A stretch of 64,000 bases of DNA from Shewanella subflava (GCF_025971955.1 NZ_JAPDMX010000020.1:1-64000); one strand, 5' to 3'. Positions 8,740 through 17,906 are shown, counted from the first letter of the stretch. The notes: generated by a model from the sequence alone, not told the origin. Made by a program: numbers and translations.

Positions 8740-10224
8740 GTGTCTGAAGGATTGGTAACAGCATCGTATATTGTCGCTGCAGTGTTTTTTATTCTCAGCC
8801 TAGCCGGGTTGTCGAAGCAAGAAACAGCTAAAAACGGCAATTTATTTGGCATCATAGGGATGACCATTGCGCTTGGCGCAACCATTTTAAACCCAAGCAC
8901 TACTGGCGTAGTGTGGATAATTTTAGCTATGGTGATTGGCGGTGCGATAGGCATACGTTTAGCACTGAAAGTTGAAATGACCGAAATGCCTGAACTAGTG
9001 GCTATACTACACAGCTTTGTGGGTATGGCGGCGGTATTAGTCGGCTACAACAGCTTTATTGATTTGCACCCACAAGCGGTCAACGAAATCGTTGTCGCCA
9101 TTGGTAGCGATCTCAATAGCACCCTAGCAACCGCTGAAGCGGCCTTTATTGAAGCAAATCAAACACAACACGCCGAGCACTTAACTGGCGCCATGCTAAA
9201 TATTCACCTTGTTGAAGTATTCTTAGGGGTGTTTATTGGTGCAGTGACCTTTACGGGGTCTGTTGTGGCATTTGCTAAGCTTCGTGGGCTTGTGTCATCA
9301 AAAGCCTTAATGCTGCCACATCGCCACAAGTTAAACCTAGTGGCGGTGATCGTTTCATTAATATTAATGGTGGTATTTGTGCAATCTGGCGGCACCATGA
9401 CGCCAATGCTCATTATGACCTTAATTGCATTCGCTTTCGGTTGGCACTTAGTGGCATCGATTGGCGGCGCGGATATGCCAGTGGTCGTGTCTATGCTGAA
9501 CTCCTATTCAGGCTGGGCAGCCGCAGCGGCAGGTTTTATGTTATCAAACGATTTGTTAATCGTTGTGGGCGCATTAGTGGGCTCGTCTGGCGCGATCCTT
9601 TCTTACATCATGTGTAAAGCAATGAACCGTTCATTTATTTCGGTCATCGCGGGCGGCTTTGGCACTGACGGCGTTGCGGCAACGGGCGATGAAGAGCAAG
9701 GTGAATACCGTGAAACCACCGCTGAAGATGTGGCTGAAATGCTCAAAAACTCAGACTCAGTGGTTATCACCCCAGGCTATGGCATGGCCGTTGCGCAAGC
9801 TCAGTACCCTGTGGCAGAAATCACCCGTAAATTACGTGATTTAGGGGTAAAAGTGCGCTTTGGTATTCACCCTGTGGCTGGCCGTTTACCGGGGCACATG
9901 AACGTACTGTTAGCGGAAGCAAAGGTACCATATGACATCGTATTAGAAATGGATGAAATCAACGAAGATTTCTCCGACACTGATACTGTGCTGGTTATTG
10001 GCGCCAATGACACAGTTAACCCTGCAGCGATGGAAGATCCAAATAGCCCTATTGCTGGCATGCCTGTACTTGAAGTGTGGAAAGCACAAAACGTGATTGG
10101 CTTTAAGCGTTCAATGAACACAGGCTATGCCGGTGTTCAAAACCCGCTATTCTTTAAAGACAACACCCAAATGCTATTTGGTGATGCCAAAGATAGCGTA
10201 GAAGCGATTCTAAAAGCACTGTAA
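8740..10224 (+). CDS. pntB: NAD(P) transhydrogenase subunit beta
   Basis: This subunit has the membrane proton channel in its N-terminal two thirds and the NADP(H) domain at the C-terminus, with [16 protein letters not shown] and [20 protein letters not shown]. It starts at GTG after AAGGGG. At 494 residues it is longer than E. coli PntB (462). The extra length sits mostly in one place, between NSFIDLHPQ and [12 protein letters not shown] (about residues 105-150), an Ala/Thr/Glu-rich loop between membrane helices that is much shorter in E. coli. A strong terminator follows. Confidence 0.95.
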   Translation: MSEGLVTASYIVAAVFFILSLAGLSKQETAKNGNLFGIIGMTIALGATILNPSTTGVVWIILAMVIGGAIGIRLALKVEMTEMPELVAILHSFVGMAAVLVGYNSFIDLHPQAVNEIVVAIGSDLNSTLATAEAAFIEANQTQHAEHLTGAMLNIHLVEVFLGVFIGAVTFTGSVVAFAKLRGLVSSKALMLPHRHKLNLVAVIVSLILMVVFVQSGGTMTPMLIMTLIAFAFGWHLVASIGGADMPVVVSMLNSYSGWAAAAAGFMLSNDLLIVVGALVGSSGAILSYIMCKAMNRSFISVIAGGFGTDGVAATGDEEQGEYRETTAEDVAEMLKNSDSVVITPGYGMAVAQAQYPVAEITRKLRDLGVKVRFGIHPVAGRLPGHMNVLLAEAKVPYDIVLEMDEINEDFSDTDTVLVIGANDTVNPAAMEDPNSPIAGMPVLEVWKAQNVIGFKRSMNTGYAGVQNPLFFKDNTQMLFGDAKDSVEAILKAL

Positions 10225-10242
10225 TTAGGTTTTGTAAAATCA

Positions 10243-10275
10243 AAAATACCAGTCAAAACGGCTGGTATTTTTTTT
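10243..10275 (+). terminator. Rho-independent terminator of pntAB
   Basis: AAATACCAG (10244-10252) pairs with CTGGTATTT (10262-10270), and the stem runs into a T-rich tail. It begins 19 nt after the pntB stop codon. Confidence 0.88.
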
Positions 10276-10724
10276 GGCCTTTCGGTGTTATAAATTGATG
10301 AAAATGTTATCTTAAAAATGAATCTAGGGTTCCCATTTAACCTGTTATAACAATCACAGTAAATCAGCGATCAAAAATAGCGTAAGAAAGGCTTGATAAC
10401 AAAGCAGATTTTTACGATAACTTATTATTCTACAATCGAGAAATCTAACGCCGTTATCAAATATTTAATCAAGCTAGGATGCACAATGGATGTCATTTGG
10501 CTGTGTTTTCAACACTGGTATTACATTCATGAAGTCCCACTAGGTTAAAGTGACAATATGGCTATTTTTTAACGTAAAGTAGGCTGGATAATATATGTAA
10601 GGCATGTATCCTGTACTGTTCTGATTGACCCTGTAATCATGTATTAAGCGCTAACAATAAGCGGCATAATCGCAAAGATAACTGAGCTCAAAACCGCAAT
10701 GAAATAAGGAAAGCTATAGAATAA
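10276..10724. other. Intergenic region, no gene seen
   Basis: About 450 AT-rich bases separate the pntAB terminator and the diguanylate cyclase gene. No ORF, RNA gene or clear operator was recognised. It presumably contains the promoter of the following gene. Confidence 0.4.
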
Positions 10725-11765
10725 ATGGATAGCTCAACAAATGAGTTGCAACAGTTGCAAGCCCAAATCGCCAATCTTAAACGCGAATTAGCAGATTACC
10801 AATTACAGGTATCTGAACTACAGAAAGAAAAACTGCAACTCCAGCAAACACTCAAGCTGACTGAAGAAAAACTCCATGCGACATTAGATGGTACGGGACT
10901 GTGCCTGTGGGAGCAAGATATCCCCAGTGGTATTCTGACCATGTATAACCAAGAATGGGGAGCGCTATTAGGATATACCTTAGAGGAACGACCCGCCCAT
11001 ATCGATAGCTGGAAGTCACACCTTCATCCAGAAGATAAAGATTGGGTCATTAAAGCTTTTTACGACCATGTGGAAGGTAAAGAAAATGTGTACCGCGCAG
11101 TGCATCGTATGCTTCATAAAGATGGCAGTATCAGCTGGGTATCTGATCGCGGTCGGATTATTGAGTTTACCCCAAACGGTCAACCGAAGCGCATTATGGG
11201 CACTCACACTGATATCACACAAGAAAAACGCTACGAGCAGGAATTGGCACGATTAGCCCATTATGATCCCCTCACGAACTTACTTAACCGTAATGCGCTA
11301 AAAAATCACTACCAGAAAAACTTCAAACATCTGCAAGCAAAAGGTGCGTTAATTTTCATTGATTTAGATGGTTTTAAGGGCATAAATGATAAAGCGGGTC
11401 ATCGCATTGGTGATTTACTCTTAATCCATGTCGCCAATACCATTAGCCAGACAGCTAACACTTTATTGGGCACGGGCCAGCATGCTATCGCGAGAATTGG
11501 CGGTGATGAATTTGTTATTTTAACCACAGTTCATCAAGCCGAAATATTAACCCCCTTTGCTCGAACCCTATTGCAACAATTTAATCAGCCCACCAGCATT
11601 GAACAACACAAAGCTCAAATTGGTTTGAGTATTGGAGTGTGTACATTTTCTGCTCCGACAACCTTTGCTCATGCTTATGAGCAAGCCGACAAAGCCATGT
11701 ATCAGGTTAAACAGCAGGGTAAGCATGATGTGGCGTTTGTATCACTACTTTCATTGGAAACCTAG
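10725..11765 (+). CDS. PAS-GGDEF diguanylate cyclase
   Basis: The protein (346 residues) should make cyclic di-GMP from GTP in response to a signal sensed by its PAS domain. Residues 5-50 form a Gln/Leu/Lys-rich coiled coil, 50-170 are a PAS domain with PAC end (GTHTDITQEKR), and 180-346 are the GGDEF domain with DPLTNLLNR, IDLDGFKGIND (about 212-222) and intact GGDEF (259-263). The RxxD inhibitory site normally found just before GGDEF is missing, so product feedback may be weak. No membrane segment is visible, so it is probably cytoplasmic. The next gene starts 1 nt after its stop. Confidence 0.9.
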   Translation: MDSSTNELQQLQAQIANLKRELADYQLQVSELQKEKLQLQQTLKLTEEKLHATLDGTGLCLWEQDIPSGILTMYNQEWGALLGYTLEERPAHIDSWKSHLHPEDKDWVIKAFYDHVEGKENVYRAVHRMLHKDGSISWVSDRGRIIEFTPNGQPKRIMGTHTDITQEKRYEQELARLAHYDPLTNLLNRNALKNHYQKNFKHLQAKGALIFIDLDGFKGINDKAGHRIGDLLLIHVANTISQTANTLLGTGQHAIARIGGDEFVILTTVHQAEILTPFARTLLQQFNQPTSIEQHKAQIGLSIGVCTFSAPTTFAHAYEQADKAMYQVKQQGKHDVAFVSLLSLET

Positions 11766-11766
11766 C

Positions 11767-13020
11767 ATGACTCACTTTCGCTTTCAGCTTATCCTTGTCA
11801 GTTTGCTATGGGGGCTTTTTAGCCGTCCCATTGATGCCAATCCATTGCCTCCTACTGAAGCATTGACCTATGGTCATGTGTATCAGCATGATTCAATCAC
11901 ATTTGCACAGCCACGCCGTTTTATGGTGTCACTCCCCGAACGTTACTTTGCCAGCGATAGACAATTTCCTGTGCTGTATGTCATAGATGGCGATTTTCAA
12001 TTTCAACATGTTTCAGCTGCGGTGAATAATTTAGCTCGCATGGGGAAAACACCGCCAATGATAGTGGTTGGTGTTGCAATACAAGGCCCTGAAGATTACC
12101 TGATGTCGACCACTTGGCCATCAGAAATAGAAGGCAGTGAGTTTGGCGGCGCCGCTCAATTACAAGCTTACCTCACTCATGAATTAGTGCCCTTAATTGA
12201 TAAGCAATTTCGCACTACCGACGCCAAAGCATTAAGTGGATACTCATTAGGTGGGCTGTTTACCTTGTATTCTATGATGCAACAATCAACGCCTTTTAAT
12301 GCATTTATGGCTTTTAGCCCTAGCGCTTGGTATGACGAATACGCCATTAATCAAAAGTTTATTGAATATTTGCAAGATAAAAAAACCGTGGCGCCGTTAT
12401 TTATCTCATTAGCAAATGAGCAAGGTATGGGGGTTAATGAGTTAGTAGCGACGATAAACCAGCATGCACCTAACGGTTGGCAAGCAGGATTTGCTAGCTT
12501 TGCCAATGAGACCCATTATTCAACCGCCATGCCGTCGATATTGGCAGGTCTGGCGTACCTTGCTCCAGATTACTATACCGATTTGGATCAATTGCTCGAA
12601 ATGAGTACATATCAGCAGGTATTTGATCATTTTCAAGCTAAACAATCACAGTGGGCAGGGTTTAGATTTGAATGGTTGCAGGCTTACAATTTAATTAAGT
12701 ATCTGTTTATTTCGAAACAAACCGACAAAATCGATGAAGTCTTACTCGCGGCCAACAAACGTTTTCCAGAATCTTACTCTGAATTGTGCATTGGCTTTGC
12801 CAAAGGCTTTATTAAAAAACAACAACCTGAGGTTGCATTAAAAGTATTAATGTCAGCCAAAGAAGATGGCGTAAACAGTGCTGATTGGCACCAACAGGTG
12901 AGTGAGTCACAGCAATTACTTGGCCATGCCGCATTAGCACTTGAACACCATCAACAAGCGCTTAATCTGGCTAAAAAACATCAATTGGCGAGTTGGGAAT
13001 ACTGGGAATTAAAGCCATAA
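11767..13020 (+). CDS. Secreted alpha/beta-hydrolase, Fes/IroE-like esterase
   Basis: The 417-residue protein begins with a signal peptide (MTHFRFQLILVSLLWGLF...) and has the nucleophile motif GYSLGG in an esterase D/IroE-type fold (VLYVIDGDFQF, GVAIQGPEDYL). Such enzymes often hydrolyse ferric siderophore esters, but broader esterases share the fold. The C-terminal 140 residues look like helical repeats. The ATG at 11767 is preferred over longer upstream starts because it gives a clean signal peptide and follows the cyclase stop by 1 nt; longer versions would overlap the GGDEF coding region. A TonB receptor lies convergently downstream, which is compatible with an iron-uptake role. Confidence 0.75.
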   Translation: MTHFRFQLILVSLLWGLFSRPIDANPLPPTEALTYGHVYQHDSITFAQPRRFMVSLPERYFASDRQFPVLYVIDGDFQFQHVSAAVNNLARMGKTPPMIVVGVAIQGPEDYLMSTTWPSEIEGSEFGGAAQLQAYLTHELVPLIDKQFRTTDAKALSGYSLGGLFTLYSMMQQSTPFNAFMAFSPSAWYDEYAINQKFIEYLQDKKTVAPLFISLANEQGMGVNELVATINQHAPNGWQAGFASFANETHYSTAMPSILAGLAYLAPDYYTDLDQLLEMSTYQQVFDHFQAKQSQWAGFRFEWLQAYNLIKYLFISKQTDKIDEVLLAANKRFPESYSELCIGFAKGFIKKQQPEVALKVLMSAKEDGVNSADWHQQVSESQQLLGHAALALEHHQQALNLAKKHQLASWEYWELKP

Positions 13021-13093
13021 GCTAAAGCCTGCAGATCTTTATGGTTGAATGTGATTCGAGTTATAACAATCTTATCGATCAATATGCATAGAC

Positions 13094-13300
13094 AGTAAAA
13101 GATTCACCTTCTGAAGAAGGTGGCTTTGCTAAAAGGGAGCTTTCCTACCGTGCGTTAACAAGACGCCGTAAATATATCCCTATAGGCTCTAAGCTTGTAC
13201 CGCTCCATTAGCAAAGCTCACCTATCATTTGAGTTAAGACACACTCCAGGCAAACCTAATTGATGATAACCCTCTACTGAAGTAGGTGGTTTAGGGCTGA
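13094..13300 (+). repeat. Hairpin-ended dispersed repeat, copy A (IS200/IS605-like, non-autonomous)
   Basis: This is one of three related copies in the window (others 16762-17010 inverted, and 46344-46588). It begins near AGTAAA and a hairpin CACCTTC-TGAA-GAAGGTG, contains the shared core TTTCCTACCGTGCGTTA and ATATATCCCTATAGGCTC, and ends with TGATGATAACC, a second hairpin CTACTGAAGTAG and GGTTTAGGGCTGA. Hairpins near both ends and no terminal inverted repeats recall the single-strand transposons IS200/IS605 and their PATE derivatives. Compared with the other copies this one has lost the inner hairpin CTAAATCATCCCTGATTTAG and about 12 bases near its 3' end. It encodes no protein. Confidence 0.72.
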
Positions 13301-13304
13301 CAAC

Positions 13305-13341
13305 AAAAAGGGCTGACCATCAATTATGGTCAGCCCTTTTT
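13305..13341. terminator. Bidirectional terminator between esterase and TonB receptor
   Basis: AAAAAGGGCTGACCAT (13305-13320) and ATGGTCAGCCCTTTTT (13326-13341) make a perfect 16-bp stem with a 5-nt loop, giving a T run on both strands. It lies between two convergent genes, directly beside repeat copy A. Confidence 0.9.
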
Positions 13342-13389
13342 AGTCAGGTTTGTTGATCATCTCAAGTCGAAATAATCACCCACTAAGGA

Positions 13390-15591
13390 TTAAAACTTAT
13401 AGCTATAACCTAGGGTTGCAGACTGTGGCTTCCCAGCAAATACTGAACCGTGTACACGGGTTGTAACGTAAGTTTCATCAAATAAGTTATCAACATTTAA
13501 GTACACTTCTGACACATCGTTAATAAAGTAACGGGCAGATAAATCAAATACCGTTTTAGAGGCAATTAACTGATCAGCAGGAATATCACCTTGACCCGCT
13601 TTAGTACGCATATCATCAGTGTATCGACCAGCAAGTGTCACTTGCCAGCTTTGCGCTGCAATACCGGCAGAAACATACAATTGGTTATCTGGTAAGTAAG
13701 TTAATGAGTCGCCTTTTTTAACATTGCCCCAGCTTTCAAAATCAGATGAGAAGTCTGAGCCGAATTCCGCATTAGTATAGGTATAAGCCATTTTCACTGG
13801 GAAAGTGAATTCGCCTTTTTGATTAAACTCATATCCTAGGCTTAGCTCAACACCACTAACATCGACTTCACCCGCATTATATTGGTTATCAATGTTGTTA
13901 TCGTCACAACCTTGAGCCGCGGTGCAGTTACCATGCATATTGCTGTAGTCACCATAAAATGCAATCACTTCAGAAGTTAATGCACCTTGGTTATAACGTA
14001 AGCCAGCTTCATAGTTCCAGCTCTCTTCTTCTTTACCATCGGCATTACCCGGTGCAGCTGGAGAGAAACCTTTTTGCACGCCTGCTAATAGAATAAGCGC
14101 CTCATTAACCTGATAGGTTGCCGATAAAGAAGGCATGACAGCACTGAAACTGTTATCAACATCTTTACTTGGTTGGCCATCGCGACCAGGATTAGCTTTA
14201 CCCCAATCTAAACGATTAGTGGTGACATCTTCGTAACGAAGACCTGCAGTAATGGCAAAATCGCCGATAGTCAAGCGGTCTTGTACAAACAACGCCCAAG
14301 CGTCTGCACTGTCAATACGGTTTGAGTCTGTACCTGGAATACCACTTTGAGTACGGCTCATTACTTGGTTAGTGTCTAATTGATAAATGTCCGCCCATTG
14401 GTAACGGTCCATTTCATCTTCATGATAGCGTGCGCCGAATGCGAGCTCATGATTACCCACGTAGTAATTTAGTTCAGTTTGTAAGCCTTGAGATAAATAG
14501 CTACGGTTATTCGCTTTCACACTGACATCAATCGGTGCAGTCGCTAAACCTTTATCAAAATCAGCAGCGTTTTGTACACCACCACTGCTTAAACTTGAAC
14601 CGTCGACTTTGTCAGCTTTGTACCAGTTACGGTGAAAGTCGTTATAGTAAGCTGTTGTGCTCAATGACAAATCATCATTAAATTCAATCACATGGTTTAA
14701 CTGAACTTGTTTATGCTCAGTGGTCATTTGATCTTTTTGTGACGCTGAATAACGCATAAATGGCGTTGCTTCATAATCTTCATCAGTTAAGCCCATGTAA
14801 GTTTCGTTAGAAACCTCATCAGCATACTTCAGCTTTAATTCTACAATTTGTTGATATTTAGCTGTTTTGTCAGTTTTGATGCTCACTTTTGCTAACGCAT
14901 CATTTTTCACAAAACCAGTGTCACCACCGACACCGTTAATGTCACGGAAACCATCAGCTTGATAACGATAGATTTCAGTAACGGCACCAATACGTTCACC
15001 TTGACCGCCAGCAAAAGCGTGCACTTTACCAAAACCATCTTGACCAGCAGCAACATCGACTTTACCTGCCAATTCTGTTTCAGGAATTTGGCGAGATAAC
15101 ATGTTAATTACGCCACCCGTTGTACGAGGACCATATTTAACCGTTGAGCTACCCTTAAGAATTTCAACACTTTGCATACGCCCTGATGTAGGGAAATAAT
15201 AAGCTGCAGGAGATGCGTAAGGCGCTGGTGCCGCCAATACACCGTCTTCCATTACGGTGATCTTTTCAGAACGATTTTGACCTGTGCCACGCATACCTAA
15301 ATTTGGACGTAATCCGTAACCATCTTCTTCTTGAATATACACGCCAGGAATAGAGGCCAGTGTGCGCATGATATCGGTATATTTAAACTGCTCAATATCA
15401 GCGGCCGAGATAACGTGTGCACTGCCAGGTACTGTGTTAACAGGATTACGGCTACCAAAAATAGTGATTTGTTCAATGTTAGTGGTTGCCACTTGCGCAT
15501 CTTGAGCGGCTTTTTCTGCAGCATTTGCGCCCATAGACATCAATAATGCACTTGCTAAAACACTCAAACGTAAGGTGTTTGACTGGCTCAT
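13390..15591 (-). CDS. TonB-dependent outer-membrane receptor, FecA-like
   Basis: The 733-residue protein has a signal peptide ending at ANA/AEKA, a plug domain (about 45-165) with NLGMRGTGQNRSEKITVMEDG and EILKGSSTVKYGPRTTGGVINM, and a 22-strand-type barrel ending in the aromatic C-terminus LGYSYKF. The plug resembles receptors for ferric citrate and related chelates, but the ligand cannot be read from sequence. No FecI/FecR pair or signalling extension is present. A perfect Fur-box palindrome lies just upstream (15623-15647), so iron repression is very likely. The Fes-like esterase is convergent. Confidence 0.9.
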   Translation of the reverse strand: MSQSNTLRLSVLASALLMSMGANAAEKAAQDAQVATTNIEQITIFGSRNPVNTVPGSAHVISAADIEQFKYTDIMRTLASIPGVYIQEEDGYGLRPNLGMRGTGQNRSEKITVMEDGVLAAPAPYASPAAYYFPTSGRMQSVEILKGSSTVKYGPRTTGGVINMLSRQIPETELAGKVDVAAGQDGFGKVHAFAGGQGERIGAVTEIYRYQADGFRDINGVGGDTGFVKNDALAKVSIKTDKTAKYQQIVELKLKYADEVSNETYMGLTDEDYEATPFMRYSASQKDQMTTEHKQVQLNHVIEFNDDLSLSTTAYYNDFHRNWYKADKVDGSSLSSGGVQNAADFDKGLATAPIDVSVKANNRSYLSQGLQTELNYYVGNHELAFGARYHEDEMDRYQWADIYQLDTNQVMSRTQSGIPGTDSNRIDSADAWALFVQDRLTIGDFAITAGLRYEDVTTNRLDWGKANPGRDGQPSKDVDNSFSAVMPSLSATYQVNEALILLAGVQKGFSPAAPGNADGKEEESWNYEAGLRYNQGALTSEVIAFYGDYSNMHGNCTAAQGCDDNNIDNQYNAGEVDVSGVELSLGYEFNQKGEFTFPVKMAYTYTNAEFGSDFSSDFESWGNVKKGDSLTYLPDNQLYVSAGIAAQSWQVTLAGRYTDDMRTKAGQGDIPADQLIASKTVFDLSARYFINDVSEVYLNVDNLFDETYVTTRVHGSVFAGKPQSATLGYSYKF

Positions 15592-15622
15592 CTTTTATCT
15601 CCCAAAACAACATTTATTTAAT

Positions 15623-15647
15623 ACTAATAAGAACTATTCTTATTAGT
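15623..15647 (-). promoter_or_regulatory. Fur box of the TonB receptor
   Basis: ACTAATAAGAA (15623-15633) and TTCTTATTAGT (15637-15647) are perfect 11-bp arms around CTA. The AT-rich, 19-bp-cored palindrome with A/T-A-A-T-A-A-G pattern matches the Fur family of sites. It lies 32 bp upstream of the receptor start, where it would block the promoter. Confidence 0.85.
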
Positions 15648-15749
15648 GTTTATAATTGTGCGTATTTTTACTTAAGCGAGCATTAAAATCAACAAATCGA
15701 TACGATATATTTACAAACAAGGCGGAATTGTTATGATTCCGGTGAGTTA

Positions 15750-15765
15750 TGTGACACAGATCACC
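15750..15765. promoter_or_regulatory. Candidate CRP site
   Basis: TGTGA-CACAGA-TCACC differs from the consensus TGTGA-N6-TCACA at one base. It sits between the TonB receptor (minus) and the DUF3581-like gene (plus), about 130 bp upstream of the latter, and could serve either. The rest of the 306-bp region holds the Fur box and no gene. Confidence 0.6.
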
Positions 15766-15897
15766 TGCTTTTGTGTATAAAAAACATTCAGCTTGATAAT
15801 AAAGACTAATGAATCTAGTCATCGGGTGAGTTAATTGCGAAATGTGCAGTAAACTGCGGTTAAAAATTATTCCTTACTATATAAGACTCAATCCATC

Positions 15898-16599
15898 ATG
15901 TTTTTATCGCCCTATTATTCAAAAAAAGATCAAAGCGTTTTTATTTCAGCCCAACAAGCCAGTGACTTTGCCAAACAGGTTGCTGAAGATTTCAACCCCA
16001 TCCATGATGTTGGAGCTAAACGTTTTTGTGTGCCAGGGGACTTATTGTTCGCGTTGGTACTAACTGAATATGGCTTGAGCTCAAACATGACCTTTAAATT
16101 TGCAGGCATGGTGGGTGATGGAATTGAGTTGAAACTGCCTGATGCAGTAGAAAATAACTTTACAATTAGCGATGACAACAATAAAGAATATATGCACGTA
16201 ACCCGTCAGGGAGATATTTGCCAATGCGATGTGCAAACAGCTGCATTTATAAAAAGCTACGTGGCTTTCTCTGGTTTAAACTTCATTCATGTTTTAGTGC
16301 CTATGATGAAGCAACATCAGATGATGATAAACCCAGATCGACCATTGGTTATCTATGAAAGTATGTCATTTCACCTTGAACATTTTGACTTTGATGACAT
16401 TAGCCTGCACTTAATTGACCAACAATTATTAATTAATGGTAAACGTGGTGATGTCACGCTAACGTTTGAGCTGCGTCAGAATGAGCGGTTGGTCGGTACG
16501 GGTAAGAAAACCCTGGTGCTTAGCGGCCTAAGAGAATATGACGAAGATAAAGCACAACAAATGTGTCAATCTTACGAGTCACGTAAAGTCAATTTATAA
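15898..16599 (+). CDS. DUF3581-like conserved protein
   Basis: The 233-residue protein has no signal peptide or membrane segment. Its N-terminal part, with ISAQQASDFAKQVAEDFNPIHD and FCVPGDLLFALVL, resembles the hot-dog/MaoC arrangement in which a DxNPIH-type motif lies near the active site, and the whole matches what I recall of DUF3581 proteins of Shewanella and Vibrio. No reaction is known. It is a single gene, followed by a long hairpin, with a CRP-like site upstream. Confidence 0.6.
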   Translation: MFLSPYYSKKDQSVFISAQQASDFAKQVAEDFNPIHDVGAKRFCVPGDLLFALVLTEYGLSSNMTFKFAGMVGDGIELKLPDAVENNFTISDDNNKEYMHVTRQGDICQCDVQTAAFIKSYVAFSGLNFIHVLVPMMKQHQMMINPDRPLVIYESMSFHLEHFDFDDISLHLIDQQLLINGKRGDVTLTFELRQNERLVGTGKKTLVLSGLREYDEDKAQQMCQSYESRKVNL

Positions 16600-16619
16600 C
16601 CCGCCTCGCTGTGTTGAGC

Positions 16620-16653
16620 AATATCGCATATTCCCTCAGGAATATGCGATATT
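16620..16653. terminator. Long perfect hairpin after the DUF3581-like gene
   Basis: AATATCGCATATTCC (16620-16634) and GGAATATGCGATATT (16639-16653) pair perfectly over 15 bp with a CTCA loop. There is no T run directly after it, but its position 20 nt past the stop suggests a terminator or 3'-end protecting stem. Confidence 0.6.
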
Positions 16654-16728
16654 CACTCTACATTTTTCATAATGTTAATCTTGAGTGACATTCAAGCTGA
16701 GTTATTGCTGAAGCCACAAGGAAATATT

Positions 16729-16836
16729 ATGAAAAAACTGATGCTCATTGCCCTTTCATTTTCAGCCTCGAAACCACCTACTTCAGTAGGCGGTTATCAT
16801 CAATTAGGCTCTGCCAGAAATACGTTCAATAGCTGA
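16729..16836 (+). pseudogene. Gene start with signal peptide, interrupted by repeat copy B
   Basis: A good ribosome site (AAGGAA, six bases upstream) and ATG start MKKLMLIALSFSAS, a typical secretion signal. After 13-14 codons the frame enters the hairpin repeat (from about 16762), which supplies a stop codon at 16834-16836. The intact sequence once coding for the mature protein is not found after the repeat in this frame. This is best read as an exported-protein gene broken by insertion and rearrangement. Confidence 0.6.
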
Positions 16837-17010
16837 TGAACTTAAGTGATACGTGAGCTTTGCTAATAGTGCGATACAAGCTTCTAAATCAGGGATGATT
16901 TAGTAGAGCCTATAGGGATATATTTACGGGTCTGGTAACGCACGGTAGGAAAGCGCCCTTTTAGGGCGTGATATCTAAGCCACCTTCTTCAGAAGGTGGT
17001 TTCTTTACTT
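16762..17010 (-). repeat. Hairpin-ended dispersed repeat, copy B (inverted)
   Basis: Read on the minus strand it begins AGTAAAGAAACCACC, forms the hairpin CCACCTTC-TGAA-GAAGGTGG, carries CGCCCTAAAAGGGCG, the core TTTCCTACCGTGCGTTA and ATATATCCCTATAGGCTC, the inner hairpin CTAAATCATCCCTGATTTAG, then TTGATGATAACC and a final hairpin CCTACTGAAGTAGG before GGTTTCGAGGCTGA. At about 249 bp it is the most complete copy. It sits between two broken gene ends. Confidence 0.75.
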
Positions 17011-17139
17011 TGCGTATTTAAAGCCAACGCGAACATTATTTATGCCAAAATCTTTCTTGGTGGTTTGCAACCAAAGGCCACCAAGAATATGTTTTCGTAA
17101 TTTAAAAGGCGCAATAACGGTTAACTTACACCTGTGCAT
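17005..17139 (-). pseudogene. C-terminal fragment of an outer-membrane beta-barrel protein
   Basis: The minus strand encodes a 44-codon tail whose end reads ILGGLWLQTTKKDFGINNVRV then GFKYAK and stop. Alternating polar/aromatic residues and the ending are typical of the last strands of an outer-membrane barrel. The frame is closed upstream by a stop just before a fortuitous ATG, and its own stop codon comes from the edge of repeat copy B. It faces the opposite way from the signal-peptide start on the other side of the repeat, so the two may be halves of one gene separated by inversion, or two different remnants. Confidence 0.45.
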
Positions 17140-17159
17140 TTAACCCGAGCTGGGGTTAT

Positions 17160-17639
17160 TTAAGCAGCCTGCAATGCAAAAGAGCTTTCTAATAATACTA
17201 TTGCACTGTGGCCAATAAGTTGCGCCACGCATTTTTCACCCGCTTCCCCTAATTGCAGCGACGCTAATTGTTGTGCGTTACTTATGGCTTTAAAATAGGT
17301 CACGTTGTCACTATTGGTACCACAAAGGCTGAAAAAGAGTTTCAAAACAGCTTTATGCTCTGTCAGCTGTAATGCATTTTTCCAACTTGATTCTAATGAA
17401 GATAATGAATCAAAATTGAGCGCATCAACAAACAGCTGGCCAATGCGATGATCTAGACGCACTAAAAATTCAGTCTTTTTAGGAAAATGATGACTGATCC
17501 CCGTCCGACTAATCCCCGTAGCATTAGACAAAGTTGTATATGACATAGCATCAAAACCTATCGTAAGAATCTGTTTAAGCGCTTCGTCTAGAATTTGGTT
17601 TACTGTTTGCTCGGTTTCAACGCGTGAACGCTTGGCCAT
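17160..17639 (-). CDS. TetR-family transcriptional regulator
   Basis: The protein (159 residues from ATG 17639) has the N-terminal TetR helix-turn-helix: QILDEALKQILTIGFDAMSY, TTLSNATGISRTGISHHFP and KKTEFL. It is shorter than the usual 190-210 residues, so the ligand-binding domain is small. The start at 17639 is preferred over an upstream TTG. No neighbour is clearly its target: on one side lies the broken barrel fragment and on the other a 258-bp gap. Confidence 0.75.
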   Translation of the reverse strand: MAKRSRVETEQTVNQILDEALKQILTIGFDAMSYTTLSNATGISRTGISHHFPKKTEFLVRLDHRIGQLFVDALNFDSLSSLESSWKNALQLTEHKAVLKLFFSLCGTNSDNVTYFKAISNAQQLASLQLGEAGEKCVAQLIGHSAIVLLESSFALQAA

Positions 17640-17906
17640 AGTACTCAATCTCTCTAATAATTTGGAGCGAGATCTTACCAGACCAAACCTTAAAATTCCG
17701 CTTTCGACATCAAAATTAACAACATTTTTAACCGTACATTATCCCATGTAACAGTTTATTGCACATGCAAGAATGACATGAGCAATATTTTATCCTTATA
17801 ATTCAACAACTATCAGCGTAAACCTCTTCTTGAAATAACAAGAGAACAATTTAATCGCTAAGGTAATAATTAATAAAGTAAAAAATAAAAAAAGCAATGG
17901 AAGCGC

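Noticed and set aside
11632..11766. Long N-terminal extension of the esterase
   Set aside because: It would overlap the GGDEF coding region by 134 bases and hide the clear signal peptide starting at 11767.
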